Origin: Brachyspira suanatina
GTDB lineage: Bacteria > Spirochaetota > Brachyspiria > Brachyspirales > Brachyspiraceae
Assembly (NCBI RefSeq): GCF_001049755.1
Contig: NZ_CVLB01000003.1
Span: 1 to 64,000 of the forward strand
Direction: 5' to 3'
DNA length: 64,000 nucleotides
Shown here: positions 33,767 through 43,458 of the stretch, in pieces
How positions within the stretch are numbered: the first letter of the stretch is position 1
Layout: each line of letters begins with the position of its first letter
Position numbers and translations under genes: made by a program
Notes under the pieces: model-generated
What the model was told of the DNA's origin: nothing
What the model saw: the letters and a program-made list of their open reading frames with translations, nothing else
Database searches by the model: none

Positions 33767-34543
33767 TTATATAACCATTCCAAATCCATAATCTTTTAAT
33801 ATATTAATGCTTTTTTCTGAAAATAAATAATTAATAAAATCTCTTGCCTCTTTTTCTTTCAAAGATTTTTTAAGTACAGCAATACTATAAACTATATCTG
33901 TATGAGTTTTAGGCTCAGCAGCTATTTGTAAATCATTATTATTATTAAGTATAGCTTCTGTTATATAAACTATTCCGCAGTCTATTTTATCATTTTTTAC
34001 CAAATCAATTACTTCTTTAGTATCCTTACCATATATAATTTTATCTGAAATCATATCATATATATCAAATTTTTTTAATATTTCCTCTGTATATTGTCCT
34101 ATAGAAGAGGTCATTGATTCTCCAACGGCTATCTTCGTTACATAATCATTAGTTAAATCCCAAAAAGAGTCAAGATATATATTTGAATTTTTTGGCACAA
34201 CTAATACTATATCATTTTTAAGTACATTTGTTATACTATCATTATATAATAAATCTATACTTTTTAATATATTCATTTCTCTAGCAGAGGCTGAAAAATA
34301 TAAATCAGAATAAGCTCCGGATTGTATCTGTTTTCTTAACCTTCCAGATGAATCAAATGTACAGCCTATTCTTTTACCTGTTTCTTTTTCATAATTAGTG
34401 CATATTTCAATTAATGGATTCATTAAGCTAGCAGAAGCAAATATAATAATATCATCTTTTTCTTCTTTATTTTTCAAACATGAGAATAAAAATATTGATA
34501 TAACAATAAAGTATAAAATTACTTTTAATTTATTTGTTTTCAT
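33767..34543 (-). CDS. modA: Molybdate-type ABC transporter substrate-binding lipoprotein, ModA-like (258 aa)
   Basis: Start placed at the second methionine (34543, MKTNKLKVIL), which has GGAAA upstream, four codons after an in-frame ATG. The signal is followed by lipobox FSC. ModA-family landmarks: IFASASLMNPL near the N-terminus, FDSSGRLRKQIQSGAYSDLYFSAS, VLVVPKNSN, and IVYITEAI near residue 195. It should bind molybdate or tungstate in the periplasm for an ABC importer. The permease (modB) and ATPase (modC) genes are not adjacent, so the assignment rests on the family; a related oxyanion is possible. Confidence 0.85.
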   Translation of the reverse strand: MKTNKLKVILYFIVISIFLFSCLKNKEEKDDIIIFASASLMNPLIEICTNYEKETGKRIGCTFDSSGRLRKQIQSGAYSDLYFSASAREMNILKSIDLLYNDSITNVLKNDIVLVVPKNSNIYLDSFWDLTNDYVTKIAVGESMTSSIGQYTEEILKKFDIYDMISDKIIYGKDTKEVIDLVKNDKIDCGIVYITEAILNNNNDLQIAAEPKTHTDIVYSIAVLKKSLKEKEARDFINYLFSEKSINILKDYGFGMVI

Positions 34544-34744
34544 AAATATTTCCAATATATGATGTACAAATTTATTTTTTAATTATATATAATTTATAGA
34601 ATTAGTCTATATTTGTATGAGATTTTTTCATATTAAAGTTATAAAAACAGAATTTGTTTTAAGATATATCAAAATAAATAATAGAATTTTGTAAATATTA
34701 TGGTGGAAGCGGGGACATATGTATAGCTATTTATTGTTAGATAT

Positions 34745-34804
34745 TCATACTTCTGTAGATTTACTTCCATATCCCCCATCTTCCAGAATCATATTATCAT
34801 GCAT
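34745..34804 (-). CDS. Possible 19-residue peptide with a strong ribosome site
   Basis: On the minus strand TTTTTGGAGGTAAAT precedes an ATG at 34804; the frame reads MHDNMILEDGGYGSKSTEV and stops at 34745. GGAGGT is a better ribosome site than most genes here have. It lies between rarA and modA in the same direction and could be a leader peptide or the stump of a decayed gene. The plus-strand frame across it (34719-34940) is probably a shadow. Confidence 0.3.
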   Translation of the reverse strand: MHDNMILEDGGYGSKSTEV

Positions 34805-34950
34805 ATTTACCTCCAAAAAAGATAAAGAGAACTTTAAATTTAAAGGAAGCGAGCCACATAATATGGAACATATAATAATAAATAGCATGAACATCTATTT
34901 TTATTATAATAATAAGATAAAACAGATTTACTTTATTTAAGTAAAATGAA

Positions 34951-36258
34951 TCATATATGCTTTATAATCCACTCATACCTTTTTTTTAGCTCTCTTTCTT
35001 CGCCTATATCTACAGGTTCATAATATTCTTTTTTTATGCCATGCTCTAAATAATCCTGCTTTACTATATGATAAGGATAATCATGAGGATATTTATATTC
35101 TTCATTACTTTTTTTATCGAATGTTGCTGAATGATTATCTCTTAAATAGTTCGGAATGGAATATAATTCTCCGTTTCTTATATCTCTAATAGCTTTATTT
35201 ATGGCATTGTAAGCGGAATTTGATTTAGGACATAATGCTAAATAAATAGTAACCTCAGCTAAAGGTATTCTTCCTTCAGGCATACCTATAAAGTCAACAA
35301 TGCTCAGAAGAGAAGAAGCAATATTCATAGCATTAGGCTCGGCAAGCCCTATATCTTCAGAAGCTAATATACATAAACGTCTTGCTATATACCTAGGGTC
35401 TTCTCCAGATTCAAGCATTCTAGCCAAATAGTAAATGGCAGCATTAGGATCGCTTCCTCTTACACTCTTTATAAATGCACTTATAGTGTTGTAATGCTCA
35501 TCTTCATCGAAAGTTATAGACTGCTTGCTTGTAACATCTCTTACAATTTCTTCTGTAATAGTGAGTTTTTCTTTAGTTTCGTCGATTTGAGTTGCCAAGT
35601 ATGATGCTTCAAGATATGTGAAAGCCTTTCTTACATCGCCATGAGAATAACGTACTATTAAATTAACAGCCTCGTCTTCAACAGCCACATCATCTTCACC
35701 GAGTCCTCTTTTATCTGTAATAGCTTTTAATACAGCTTCCCTTATATCATTATCATCAAGATTCCTAAACTCAAAAAGCATTATACGAGAAAGAAGGGCA
35801 TTATTAAGATAGAAATAAGGATTTAATGTTGTGCTTCCTATAAGTATAACAGATCCGTTTTCAACTGCAGGAAGTAAAGCATCTTGCTGACTCTTATTGA
35901 ATCTATGTATCTCATCTATAAATAGTATAGTCTTTTTTCTGTTTTCTAAATTCTTTTCGGCTTTTTTTATAGCTTCTCTTATTTCAGAAACATTTGAAAG
36001 TACAGCATTGAGTTTTATATATTCGCTTTTAGTTTTTTTAGCTATAATTGATGCAACAGTTGATTTTCCTACTCCAGGAGGGCCAAAGAAAACCATAGAC
36101 GTAATTTTATCATTATCTATCATTTTCCTTAGAGTTTTATTTTTGTCTAATATATGATGCTGACCAAAAACTTCTTCTATAGTGAGAGGACGCATTCTTT
36201 CAGCCATAGGTCTGAAATTATTAATGTCCTCTTCAAAATCAAACATTGAGTTTTTCAA
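34951..36258 (-). CDS. rarA: RarA/MgsA replication-associated recombination ATPase (435 aa)
   Basis: Clamp-loader-like AAA+ ATPase acting at stalled replication forks (RarA in E. coli, Mgs1/WRNIP1 in eukaryotes). Walker A GPPGVGKS at 59-66, Walker B ILFIDEIHR at 111-119, sensor 1 LIGSTTLNPYF, arginine finger in LLSRIMLFEF, sensor 2 HGDVRKAFTYLE, and the C-terminal tetramerisation domain (LARMLESGEDPRYIARRL, APSSEDIGL-type segment). Length is normal. The gene before it in the same direction overlaps its start by 20 bases, so translation is coupled. Confidence 0.95.
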   Translation of the reverse strand: MKNSMFDFEEDINNFRPMAERMRPLTIEEVFGQHHILDKNKTLRKMIDNDKITSMVFFGPPGVGKSTVASIIAKKTKSEYIKLNAVLSNVSEIREAIKKAEKNLENRKKTILFIDEIHRFNKSQQDALLPAVENGSVILIGSTTLNPYFYLNNALLSRIMLFEFRNLDDNDIREAVLKAITDKRGLGEDDVAVEDEAVNLIVRYSHGDVRKAFTYLEASYLATQIDETKEKLTITEEIVRDVTSKQSITFDEDEHYNTISAFIKSVRGSDPNAAIYYLARMLESGEDPRYIARRLCILASEDIGLAEPNAMNIASSLLSIVDFIGMPEGRIPLAEVTIYLALCPKSNSAYNAINKAIRDIRNGELYSIPNYLRDNHSATFDKKSNEEYKYPHDYPYHIVKQDYLEHGIKKEYYEPVDIGEERELKKRYEWIIKHI

Positions 36259-37231
36259 TATGTTCCTCTACAAGCGGTATATAATTCATAATATTTTCTA
36301 TTCTTTCTTTGATTTCGTATTCAAGCAAATCGGCTATTGATATATAATCCTCATTAGCAAAAGCATCTAAAACATTATTCATCATTTCATTAAAATCGTT
36401 TATAGCATCTGTAAGAGTTACAGAATTTAAAGAAATTTGAGAATAATCTATTGAATAAATAGAAGCCACATTTGAAAGTATGCTGAATGCATAACTTACT
36501 ATACGTGAGAATTTCTCCGCATATATAAAAGCCTCTTTATCATTTCCTGATTGAAGTTTATTAACTATAGAATCAAGTATATCCAATATTAGAGGAAGAA
36601 ATTTAGGAAGACTTCCTACTTTATATAAAGCATTACTTCCAGTGATATTTCCCGCAAAAAGGAATATTGTATTTATTTTAGCTTCTTCTATTACTGTGTA
36701 CATAGTAGGAAGCATTTTTTCAGTTAAGAAAGGCTTAAACTCATTATTAAAAAACTCATTGAATTTATCTATATTATCTGATGCATTGTTAAATTTTTCT
36801 AACTTCACTTCAAGCATTTTTAATATATGAATGATTCCATAAGAATCCAAACTCATATTAAAAAGGAATATAGTTCTAGGTATAGAATCTAATACCCAAT
36901 ACATACCGTCTTTCAAATCTTCTATATCTTTAGCAGTAACTGAAACAGTATTTGATACTTTTTCTATATACTCAACAATAGACATAATAGAATACAAAGA
37001 ATATTCTGCCTGACTTAATGCTTCAACTTCTATTTTCTGTATATTTTCTACCGGTATAGTTTCATATTCTTCATCTATATAAGGCTGCATTTCTTTATTA
37101 TCTATAATGATTTTATTTATTAAAAAGTCATTAGAATTGCACCATTCTTCTATGGGTTTTAATACTTCATAAGCATTAGTTTCATTTTCAAGCATTACTG
37201 ATAATTCTTTGCCGTTAATAAAAATATTCAT
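36239..37231 (-). CDS. Conserved-looking protein of unknown function, coupled to rarA (330 aa)
   Basis: The N-terminal 75 residues look like a small beta-rich domain (MNIFINGKELSVML..., INKIIIDNKEMQPYI); the rest is helical and acidic with no motif I know. No signal peptide or membrane helix. Its stop lies 20 bases inside rarA, so the two are cotranscribed and probably translationally coupled. This suggests a shared cellular context (replication forks or cell cycle), but nothing in the sequence shows enzymatic activity. Confidence 0.75.
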   Translation of the reverse strand: MNIFINGKELSVMLENETNAYEVLKPIEEWCNSNDFLINKIIIDNKEMQPYIDEEYETIPVENIQKIEVEALSQAEYSLYSIMSIVEYIEKVSNTVSVTAKDIEDLKDGMYWVLDSIPRTIFLFNMSLDSYGIIHILKMLEVKLEKFNNASDNIDKFNEFFNNEFKPFLTEKMLPTMYTVIEEAKINTIFLFAGNITGSNALYKVGSLPKFLPLILDILDSIVNKLQSGNDKEAFIYAEKFSRIVSYAFSILSNVASIYSIDYSQISLNSVTLTDAINDFNEMMNNVLDAFANEDYISIADLLEYEIKERIENIMNYIPLVEEHIEKLNV

Positions 37232-37452
37232 AATTTTCGCACCATAATTTATATTTAAAAATTCTATATCATCGATAATATTCGGATTTTATCAATCATT
37301 AATGATTACTTTTTAATTATTAATTAAATTAAAAATATCTAAATTTTTTTTAGAAAAAATGTAAAAATATAAAAAAATTTATTGACTATGTAAAAATAAT
37401 TATTAAATTCAAAGCGTTGATAATTTTTTCATAAAATATATGGAGTATATGG

Positions 37453-39303
37453 ATGAGTAAATTTAATAGTTTGGCGGTAAAAGTTCCTGTAATTCTTTGT
37501 ATTGTTACCACTATATTGATAACAGTAATGCTTATTATTTCGCTTACAATAGCAGAAAACGGAATATCTAAAAGCAGATTCGAAGGTTTTGAAACAACAG
37601 TAATGGGTTATGCTTCAGTATTTGATGCTTGGTTTAGAACTCAATCTTATATACTTGAAACTTATGCCTCTGTTCCAATAATAGTAGAACAGGTGTCTAA
37701 TCCTAATGAAAATAGTTTAACAACATTAACTTCAACTTTAAGAACATTCAGAGAAAAAAATGCCTGTGCTATACATGTAGGAATAGTTGATAGAAATGGT
37801 ATTATAATAGCAGACAGCGATTACCCTAAATGGATAGGAACTAAATTCACAGACAGAAACATAAATGTTTGGAATAAACTTCATAATAAAGAATATGGAT
37901 ATGGCAGCGTAAGCTATGGAAATGGTCTTGCTCCTTCAGTAGTTAATGGTGAATTATCATTTATTTTTGCTGCTCCTATAAAATATGAGAATAGAGAAAT
38001 AGGTTATTTATATACTGTTTTTAACTGGAAAGAATTTTATAAAAATTATATAGAAGGCATAAAATTAGGAGATACAGGCGGACTAGATGTAATAGGTCCT
38101 AACATGAAAGTTCTTATGAATACTGATTATAATAAAGTTAATACAGATGCTCCTCAAGTTTATAAAGAAGTATTTGATAAAAAATTATCAAAAGGAGTTG
38201 TTGAATATACTGCTAATAATCATAAGATGATGGGGTCATATACAAAAATGAAATATGTACCTTGGATAACTTCTATGACTATGACTTCAGAAGAAATATT
38301 CGCTGAAAGCAGAAAAGCTATATTAAGCGGAATAGTTTTGGGAATTATTACAATAGTAGCAATAGCAATATTCATTAATATATTTATAAGGTCTATAACA
38401 AAACCTTTATCTTTAGTAGTAGATGAAGCTCAAAAGATAGAAAGAGGCGATTTAACAGAATTCACAGGAAAAATAAAACCTAGAAAAGATGAAATTGGAA
38501 TACTGGCAGATAGCTTTGCTAATATGAGACATAAATTAGTTGAAACTATAAAAGAAGTTAATGATGCTTCTATATGTATAATGAATGCTTCAGAAAAATT
38601 AGCTAAAGGTAATATGGAATTATCAAGAAGAACAGAAGCTCAGTCAGCTAGTTTGCAGCAGACAGCAGCTTCTATGGAACAGATGGCTTCTACTATAAAA
38701 TCATCTACTGAATACTCTATAACAGGAAATAATATGATGATATCTTCAAAATCTTCTATAGATGAAGCAGGTGATATCATTATACAAACTACAAAAAATA
38801 TAGAAGAAGTATATGATGCTAGTACAAAAATAAAAAATATTACTAAAATAATAGAAGATATAGCATTCCAAACTAATATATTAGCATTGAATGCATCTGT
38901 AGAAGCAGCAAGAGCTGGAGATCAGGGAAAAGGTTTTGCTGTTGTAGCAAGCGAGGTAAGAAATCTTGCTCAAACTACTCAGTCATCAGTAAAAGATATC
39001 ACAGACTTAGTAGAAAATGCTTATGATAAAATTAATAAAGCAACTGAAACAGCTCATCATTCTCAGGAAATATTTGCAGATTTAAGATCAAAAATCGATG
39101 AAACTGCTAATATAATGAGAGGAATAAGTTCAGCGGCAGTGGAACAGCAGTCAGGCGTGGAGCAGGTTAATAGAGCGGTATCCGAAATGGACGGAGCCAC
39201 TCAAATGAATAATGCTTTAGTTAATGATGCAGAAAATGCTTCAAAAGACTTAGTTGCTCAGGCCAATTCATTACAGCAAGCTATGAAGTTTTTCAAACTA
39301 TAA
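37453..39303 (+). CDS. Methyl-accepting chemotaxis protein (616 aa)
   Basis: Chemoreceptor with an N-terminal membrane helix (11-34), a roughly 250-residue periplasmic double-Cache-like sensor (SVPIIVEQV, GIVDRNGIIIADSD, GDTGGLDVIGPNMKVLMN), a second membrane helix (about 290-313), a HAMP linker and the long coiled-coil signalling domain. The tip sequence ALNASVEAARAGDQGKGFAV (about 478-497) binds CheA/CheW. TGGAG lies before the ATG; TTGACT (37382-37387) and TAAATT (37404-37409) form a possible promoter. The C-terminus lacks the NWETF pentapeptide that tethers CheR in some receptors. Ligand unknown. Confidence 0.93.
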   Translation: MSKFNSLAVKVPVILCIVTTILITVMLIISLTIAENGISKSRFEGFETTVMGYASVFDAWFRTQSYILETYASVPIIVEQVSNPNENSLTTLTSTLRTFREKNACAIHVGIVDRNGIIIADSDYPKWIGTKFTDRNINVWNKLHNKEYGYGSVSYGNGLAPSVVNGELSFIFAAPIKYENREIGYLYTVFNWKEFYKNYIEGIKLGDTGGLDVIGPNMKVLMNTDYNKVNTDAPQVYKEVFDKKLSKGVVEYTANNHKMMGSYTKMKYVPWITSMTMTSEEIFAESRKAILSGIVLGIITIVAIAIFINIFIRSITKPLSLVVDEAQKIERGDLTEFTGKIKPRKDEIGILADSFANMRHKLVETIKEVNDASICIMNASEKLAKGNMELSRRTEAQSASLQQTAASMEQMASTIKSSTEYSITGNNMMISSKSSIDEAGDIIIQTTKNIEEVYDASTKIKNITKIIEDIAFQTNILALNASVEAARAGDQGKGFAVVASEVRNLAQTTQSSVKDITDLVENAYDKINKATETAHHSQEIFADLRSKIDETANIMRGISSAAVEQQSGVEQVNRAVSEMDGATQMNNALVNDAENASKDLVAQANSLQQAMKFFKL

Positions 39304-39318
39304 ATAATAAATAATTAA

Positions 39319-39350
39319 AAAAGCACATATATAAAAATATATGTGCTTTT
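39319..39350. terminator. Two-way terminator between the chemoreceptor and TPR genes
   Basis: AAAAGCACATAT (39319-39330) pairs perfectly with ATATGTGCTTTT (39339-39350); A-rich before and T-rich after. Confidence 0.85.
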
Positions 39351-39354
39351 TTGT

Positions 39355-41103
39355 TTATAAATTATTTTCTATTATTTTCATCAATATAAAATAAAGTTCT
39401 ATATCTTTCTTTTTATAATAATAATGCATAGTATTTAATATACTCTCAGATGTATAGCTGAATAATTCATCTATATCATCTATTATCTTTTTGGCATATT
39501 CTATTTCTGAATCATTTATAATATCAAAATTTGTTATAATATTTCTTACTGTCGTTATTTTATCAGAATTATCAAAATTATCTTTTACAGCATTATTAAT
39601 AATATTTTTATATGATAAAAAATTATCTTTATTGAAATCATTAAAATCTATATAACTTTTTTTTTCTGTATTAGATGAATATAAATTGTATAAATCATTC
39701 TTTTCTATATCTTGAAACAAAAGATTAATAAAATGATCAATATCAGTTTTTTTAGAATAAATTTCTTCGTTATTTGATATTTCTTCCTTTTGATAAATAT
39801 TTTCTGTTTCATTATAAACAATTATATTTTCAAGATCATTATACTTTTTTGAATACCTATTATCATATATATTTATATTCTTTATAAGTTTTTTATATTT
39901 AGTCATATAATTATTATATTTTTCTTTTTTTCCTGCTTTTAAATACAATTCAGATATTAATTTATAGGCATCTGCATCATCATCTTTAAGTTCTATAGAT
40001 CTTTTCAAATTAAATAAAGCTTTTTTATAATTACCCAATCTAAAATAACAATCTCCAAGCCATAATAAAACTAAATAATTTTCTTCATTATTATCATTTA
40101 AATTTAAAGACTTTTCAAAATATTTTACTGCATCTTCGTATTCACTGTCCACATAATTGATATAGCCTATCCAATAATATGCTAAATAGTTATTTTCATT
40201 ACTATATTTTTCATTTATTTCTATAGATTCAAGTAAATAATGCACAGCATTTTTATAGCTTTCAAGCTTTGCATAGCAAATACCAAGATATAAATAATTT
40301 AAATATTCATCATTTTGAGAATCTGTAAGTTTAATAAAGCAATCAAGCTCCTCATCAATATCATTATTATCCAAAGCAATATTTCTTGCTTTTTCAAAAC
40401 ATTCATTTGATAAATCATTTTCATCTATAACTTTATACAGTAATCCCAAGGCAAACCAATTATCAAAATCATTATCTTTTAATTTCACAGATTCACTTAA
40501 ATGCTCCAGGGCTTTATCATATACCTGCATTATAAAATATGTATTACCTAAATAATATCTGCTTAAATAATCATTATCCTTTAAATTTACAGATTTATTT
40601 AAATACATAATAGCTTTATCATAATTTTTTAATTGAATATGACAATACCCTATATATCCGTATACTAAATAATCTTCTGAACCTAAAGACATAGACAAAT
40701 ACATTAAGGCTGTATTATAATCATTATCATTTACTGCTATTTTAGAATATGTTATTCCAAGCCATAAAGTGTAATATTTATTGTTATTATCCAGATTGTA
40801 GGCTTCTTTAAAATATTCTAATGCCTCTTTATATACTCTCAAAGAATAGTAGCATCTTCCTATATAATATTTATATATAGCTTTATTGGTACTGAATTTT
40901 TCTAATGAAGAAGCCTTTATAAAATGCATCATAGATATATCATATTTTTTTAATCTATAACAGCAATATCCAGCTTTAAACATTGCCTCTATATTATTAG
41001 GATTTATTAATAAAATATCATTGCATAAGGAAAATGCATTATTATAGTTCTTATTTTTTATATGTTCATCTACTTCATGCAGATATTTATTAATATTTTC
41101 CAT
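39355..41103 (-). CDS. TPR-repeat protein (582 aa)
   Basis: Residues 1-400 are about twelve tetratricopeptide repeats (for example YYIGRCYYSLRVYKEALEYF, LWLGDCYFRLGNYKKALFNL). The C-terminal 180 residues are acidic and repeat-free. No export signal. AAGGAGCTT precedes the ATG. Cytoplasmic scaffold by family; no partner suggested. Its C-terminal domain differs from that of the TPR gene at 45843. Confidence 0.88.
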   Translation of the reverse strand: MENINKYLHEVDEHIKNKNYNNAFSLCNDILLINPNNIEAMFKAGYCCYRLKKYDISMMHFIKASSLEKFSTNKAIYKYYIGRCYYSLRVYKEALEYFKEAYNLDNNNKYYTLWLGITYSKIAVNDNDYNTALMYLSMSLGSEDYLVYGYIGYCHIQLKNYDKAIMYLNKSVNLKDNDYLSRYYLGNTYFIMQVYDKALEHLSESVKLKDNDFDNWFALGLLYKVIDENDLSNECFEKARNIALDNNDIDEELDCFIKLTDSQNDEYLNYLYLGICYAKLESYKNAVHYLLESIEINEKYSNENNYLAYYWIGYINYVDSEYEDAVKYFEKSLNLNDNNEENYLVLLWLGDCYFRLGNYKKALFNLKRSIELKDDDADAYKLISELYLKAGKKEKYNNYMTKYKKLIKNINIYDNRYSKKYNDLENIIVYNETENIYQKEEISNNEEIYSKKTDIDHFINLLFQDIEKNDLYNLYSSNTEKKSYIDFNDFNKDNFLSYKNIINNAVKDNFDNSDKITTVRNIITNFDIINDSEIEYAKKIIDDIDELFSYTSESILNTMHYYYKKKDIELYFILMKIIENNL

Positions 41104-41288
41104 AAGCTCCTTTTACACTATTAGTGATATATTATAAATCATATTTAATAAATTTGAAACTACTTGTAAATAATTATATACACATTATTATAAAAAATTG
41201 TTTTATTTTAATATATATAAAAATAGTTGTTTTTATAGCTTAAAAACAATAATAATATACAAAAAATTTTTGAAAAAAGGATAATTAA

Positions 41289-41906
41289 ATGTATAATATA
41301 AACTTTGATATACAAAGCACTAAAGAAAATTATTTTGAAAGTGAAACTACTGCATATATTAATCCTCCTAAAAAAATCCCTTTCTTTTTAAAACTGCCTA
41401 TGTGGATAGCAAAAAAGAAAGTTAAAAAAGATTTACTCCTTCCAAAGATTTTAGCTTGGAATCCTAAAACTGCAATAAGTTCTGGGATAATGGAAGCCTT
41501 AATAACTCATGATGATAAAGAAGTACATAAAAGACTTTTAAAACTCATAAGGATACAGATTTCAATAGATGTAGCATGTCCGTTTTGTATAGACATGAAC
41601 AGCTTTGAATATGATAAAGAAAATGTAACTGATGAAGAAATAAAATATTTACAAAATAAAGATATAGATTCCTGCCCTACTCTATCAAACAAAGAGAAAA
41701 CAGCTTTAAAATATATTTCAGCCATAACAAAAACGCCTGTAATAATATCCGAAGAATTAATCACAGAAATAAAAAAAGAGTATTCAGAGCGTGCCATATT
41801 AATACTAGCTTCCACTGCTGCACAGGTTAATTATTGGGCAAGGCTTATAAGAGGGTTAGGAGTTCCTACTGCTGGGTTTACTAATATATGTAAGATTAAT
41901 AAATAA
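41289..41906 (+). CDS. AhpD-like (carboxymuconolactone-decarboxylase family) protein (205 aa)
   Basis: CMD-family helical protein with the redox pair C97-P-F-C100 (CPFCIDMNSFEY), as in AhpD-type peroxidase partners. The conserved helix after the CxxC contains the M..F instead of the usual H of AhpD's EaCxxC-H proton relay, so classical AhpD activity is doubtful and a general alkylhydroperoxidase-related role is safer. AAAAAGG before the ATG. The N-terminal 40 residues (PPKKIPFFLKLPMWIAKKK) form a basic, amphipathic extension. Confidence 0.75.
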   Translation: MYNINFDIQSTKENYFESETTAYINPPKKIPFFLKLPMWIAKKKVKKDLLLPKILAWNPKTAISSGIMEALITHDDKEVHKRLLKLIRIQISIDVACPFCIDMNSFEYDKENVTDEEIKYLQNKDIDSCPTLSNKEKTALKYISAITKTPVIISEELITEIKKEYSERAILILASTAAQVNYWARLIRGLGVPTAGFTNICKINK

Positions 41907-41918
41907 AGCATAAAAATA

Positions 41919-41947
41919 TTGACTGCAAATTAGAAATTTACTATACT
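41919..41947 (+). promoter_or_regulatory. Promoter of the DUF262 operon
   Basis: TTGACT at 41919-41924 and TATACT at 41942-41947, spacer 17. It lies 29 bases before the ATG and just after the AhpD-like gene, so the DUF262 genes have their own promoter. Confidence 0.65.
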
Positions 41948-41975
41948 TAACATATTATATAAAAGGTTTTTATAT

Positions 41976-43457
41976 ATGAGTATTCATGTAAATATATTAA
42001 CTCTAAAAGAATTATTAGAAAAACAATTGGTTATTCCTGAATACCAAAGATTTTATGTATGGGATAAAGAAAATGTTGATGATCTTTTAAATGACTTAAA
42101 AGATTTTTTCCTAAATAATGAGAATGAAGAATATTATTTAGGAACAGTAATTCTTCATAATGATAAAACAAATAAAAAATACAATATTATAGATGGTCAG
42201 CAGCGTATCTTAACTTTATTAATAATACTATATGTTTTTGAACAACAAGAATATAATATTGAAGGAAAATTTAATAATAAAATAACCATGCAAAACATAA
42301 GAAATAATTATAAATATGTAAAAGAATATTTAGATAATAATCAAAATAATAAAATTACTTTACTAAACAATATTATATTTACAGAAATAGAAACTGACTC
42401 AGAAGATGAGGCTTTTATATTTTTTGATACGCAAAATGGGAGAGGCGTTACATTAGATGCAATAGATTATTTGAAATCATATCATTTAAGAGCTATAAAA
42501 GATGATGATTATAGAGATATTATTGCTGAAGATTGGGATCAAAATAATAGATATAACAAAAATAAAAAACATAATAATTTAAATATTTTATTTAACGAAA
42601 TACTATGGAAAGCTAGAAGATGGACAGGACGCAATATACATTATGAAAATATAAAAGAAATAAAAAGAGAATTTGAAAAAAATACTAAACATAATGATAA
42701 TGATCAATGTTTATATTATACAAATATTGAAAATATTATGTATATTGATAAAAATATTACTAAAGATATTAATTCCTTAGTATTTAATATTCAAGAAAAA
42801 AACATTAAAATTAAAGATAAAAAATATTATCCATTTAAAATACGTCAGCCAATTATGGAAGGTATTAACTTTTTTCTATATACAAATAAATATAATGAGA
42901 TATATAAATATTTATTTTACAATGATGAAATATCAGATGAATATGAAATTAAAAAATTTAATAAATTATATACAGATATATATAAAACAAATATAAGTAA
43001 ATATTTAAAATCTTTATTTGAACTGCTTTGTGTTGTTTATTATGATAAATATGGAGAAAAAGATTTATTTAAATTCGCTTTATATTGCGATTATTTAATA
43101 GGAAATTATCGTATATTAAAAGCTAGAATATCAAAAGAAACTATAATTAAAATATTAAAATTTGACATAGAAGAAAAAGAAACAGATAATTTATTAGATA
43201 TTATACAGATGTCATTTGAGGCAGATGAAATTATAAAATTCATAGACAAAATCACTCCTAAAATAAAAGAAAATATAGATATAAAAAAATCAGGAGTAAT
43301 TTCTAAATATATTATCAGCTATTCAAATTTTATTAAAGATAAAGGTATAGATATAAACATAACATGGATGAAAGATAAAAAAAATATAAAATATAAAATG
43401 AATAAATTAAAAGATAGAAAAAATAGTATATTAGAAATAATTTCCAAAGGACAATGA
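41976..43457 (+). CDS. DUF262 (GmrS-like) protein, first gene of a two-gene defence-type system (493 aa)
   Basis: N-terminal DUF262 domain with IPEYQRFYVW at 20-29 and IIDGQQR at 71-77, the ParB/sulfiredoxin-like NTPase fold of GmrSD-type modification-dependent restriction enzymes. The long helical remainder has no recognisable DUF1524 nuclease motif. The next gene begins one base after its stop and has the same N-terminal domain plus a nuclease domain, so the pair very probably acts together. Highly A-rich coding sequence, unlike scpB or mnmG, consistent with foreign origin. The target (modified phage DNA is typical for the family) is inferred. Confidence 0.85.
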   Translation: MSIHVNILTLKELLEKQLVIPEYQRFYVWDKENVDDLLNDLKDFFLNNENEEYYLGTVILHNDKTNKKYNIIDGQQRILTLLIILYVFEQQEYNIEGKFNNKITMQNIRNNYKYVKEYLDNNQNNKITLLNNIIFTEIETDSEDEAFIFFDTQNGRGVTLDAIDYLKSYHLRAIKDDDYRDIIAEDWDQNNRYNKNKKHNNLNILFNEILWKARRWTGRNIHYENIKEIKREFEKNTKHNDNDQCLYYTNIENIMYIDKNITKDINSLVFNIQEKNIKIKDKKYYPFKIRQPIMEGINFFLYTNKYNEIYKYLFYNDEISDEYEIKKFNKLYTDIYKTNISKYLKSLFELLCVVYYDKYGEKDLFKFALYCDYLIGNYRILKARISKETIIKILKFDIEEKETDNLLDIIQMSFEADEIIKFIDKITPKIKENIDIKKSGVISKYIISYSNFIKDKGIDINITWMKDKKNIKYKMNKLKDRKNSILEIISKGQ

Positions 43458-43458
43458 T

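Noticed and set aside
34719-34940. 73-codon plus-strand frame upstream of rarA's end
   Set aside because: No ribosome site and an unnatural composition; it is mostly the complement of the minus-strand gap with its small frame at 34745-34804.
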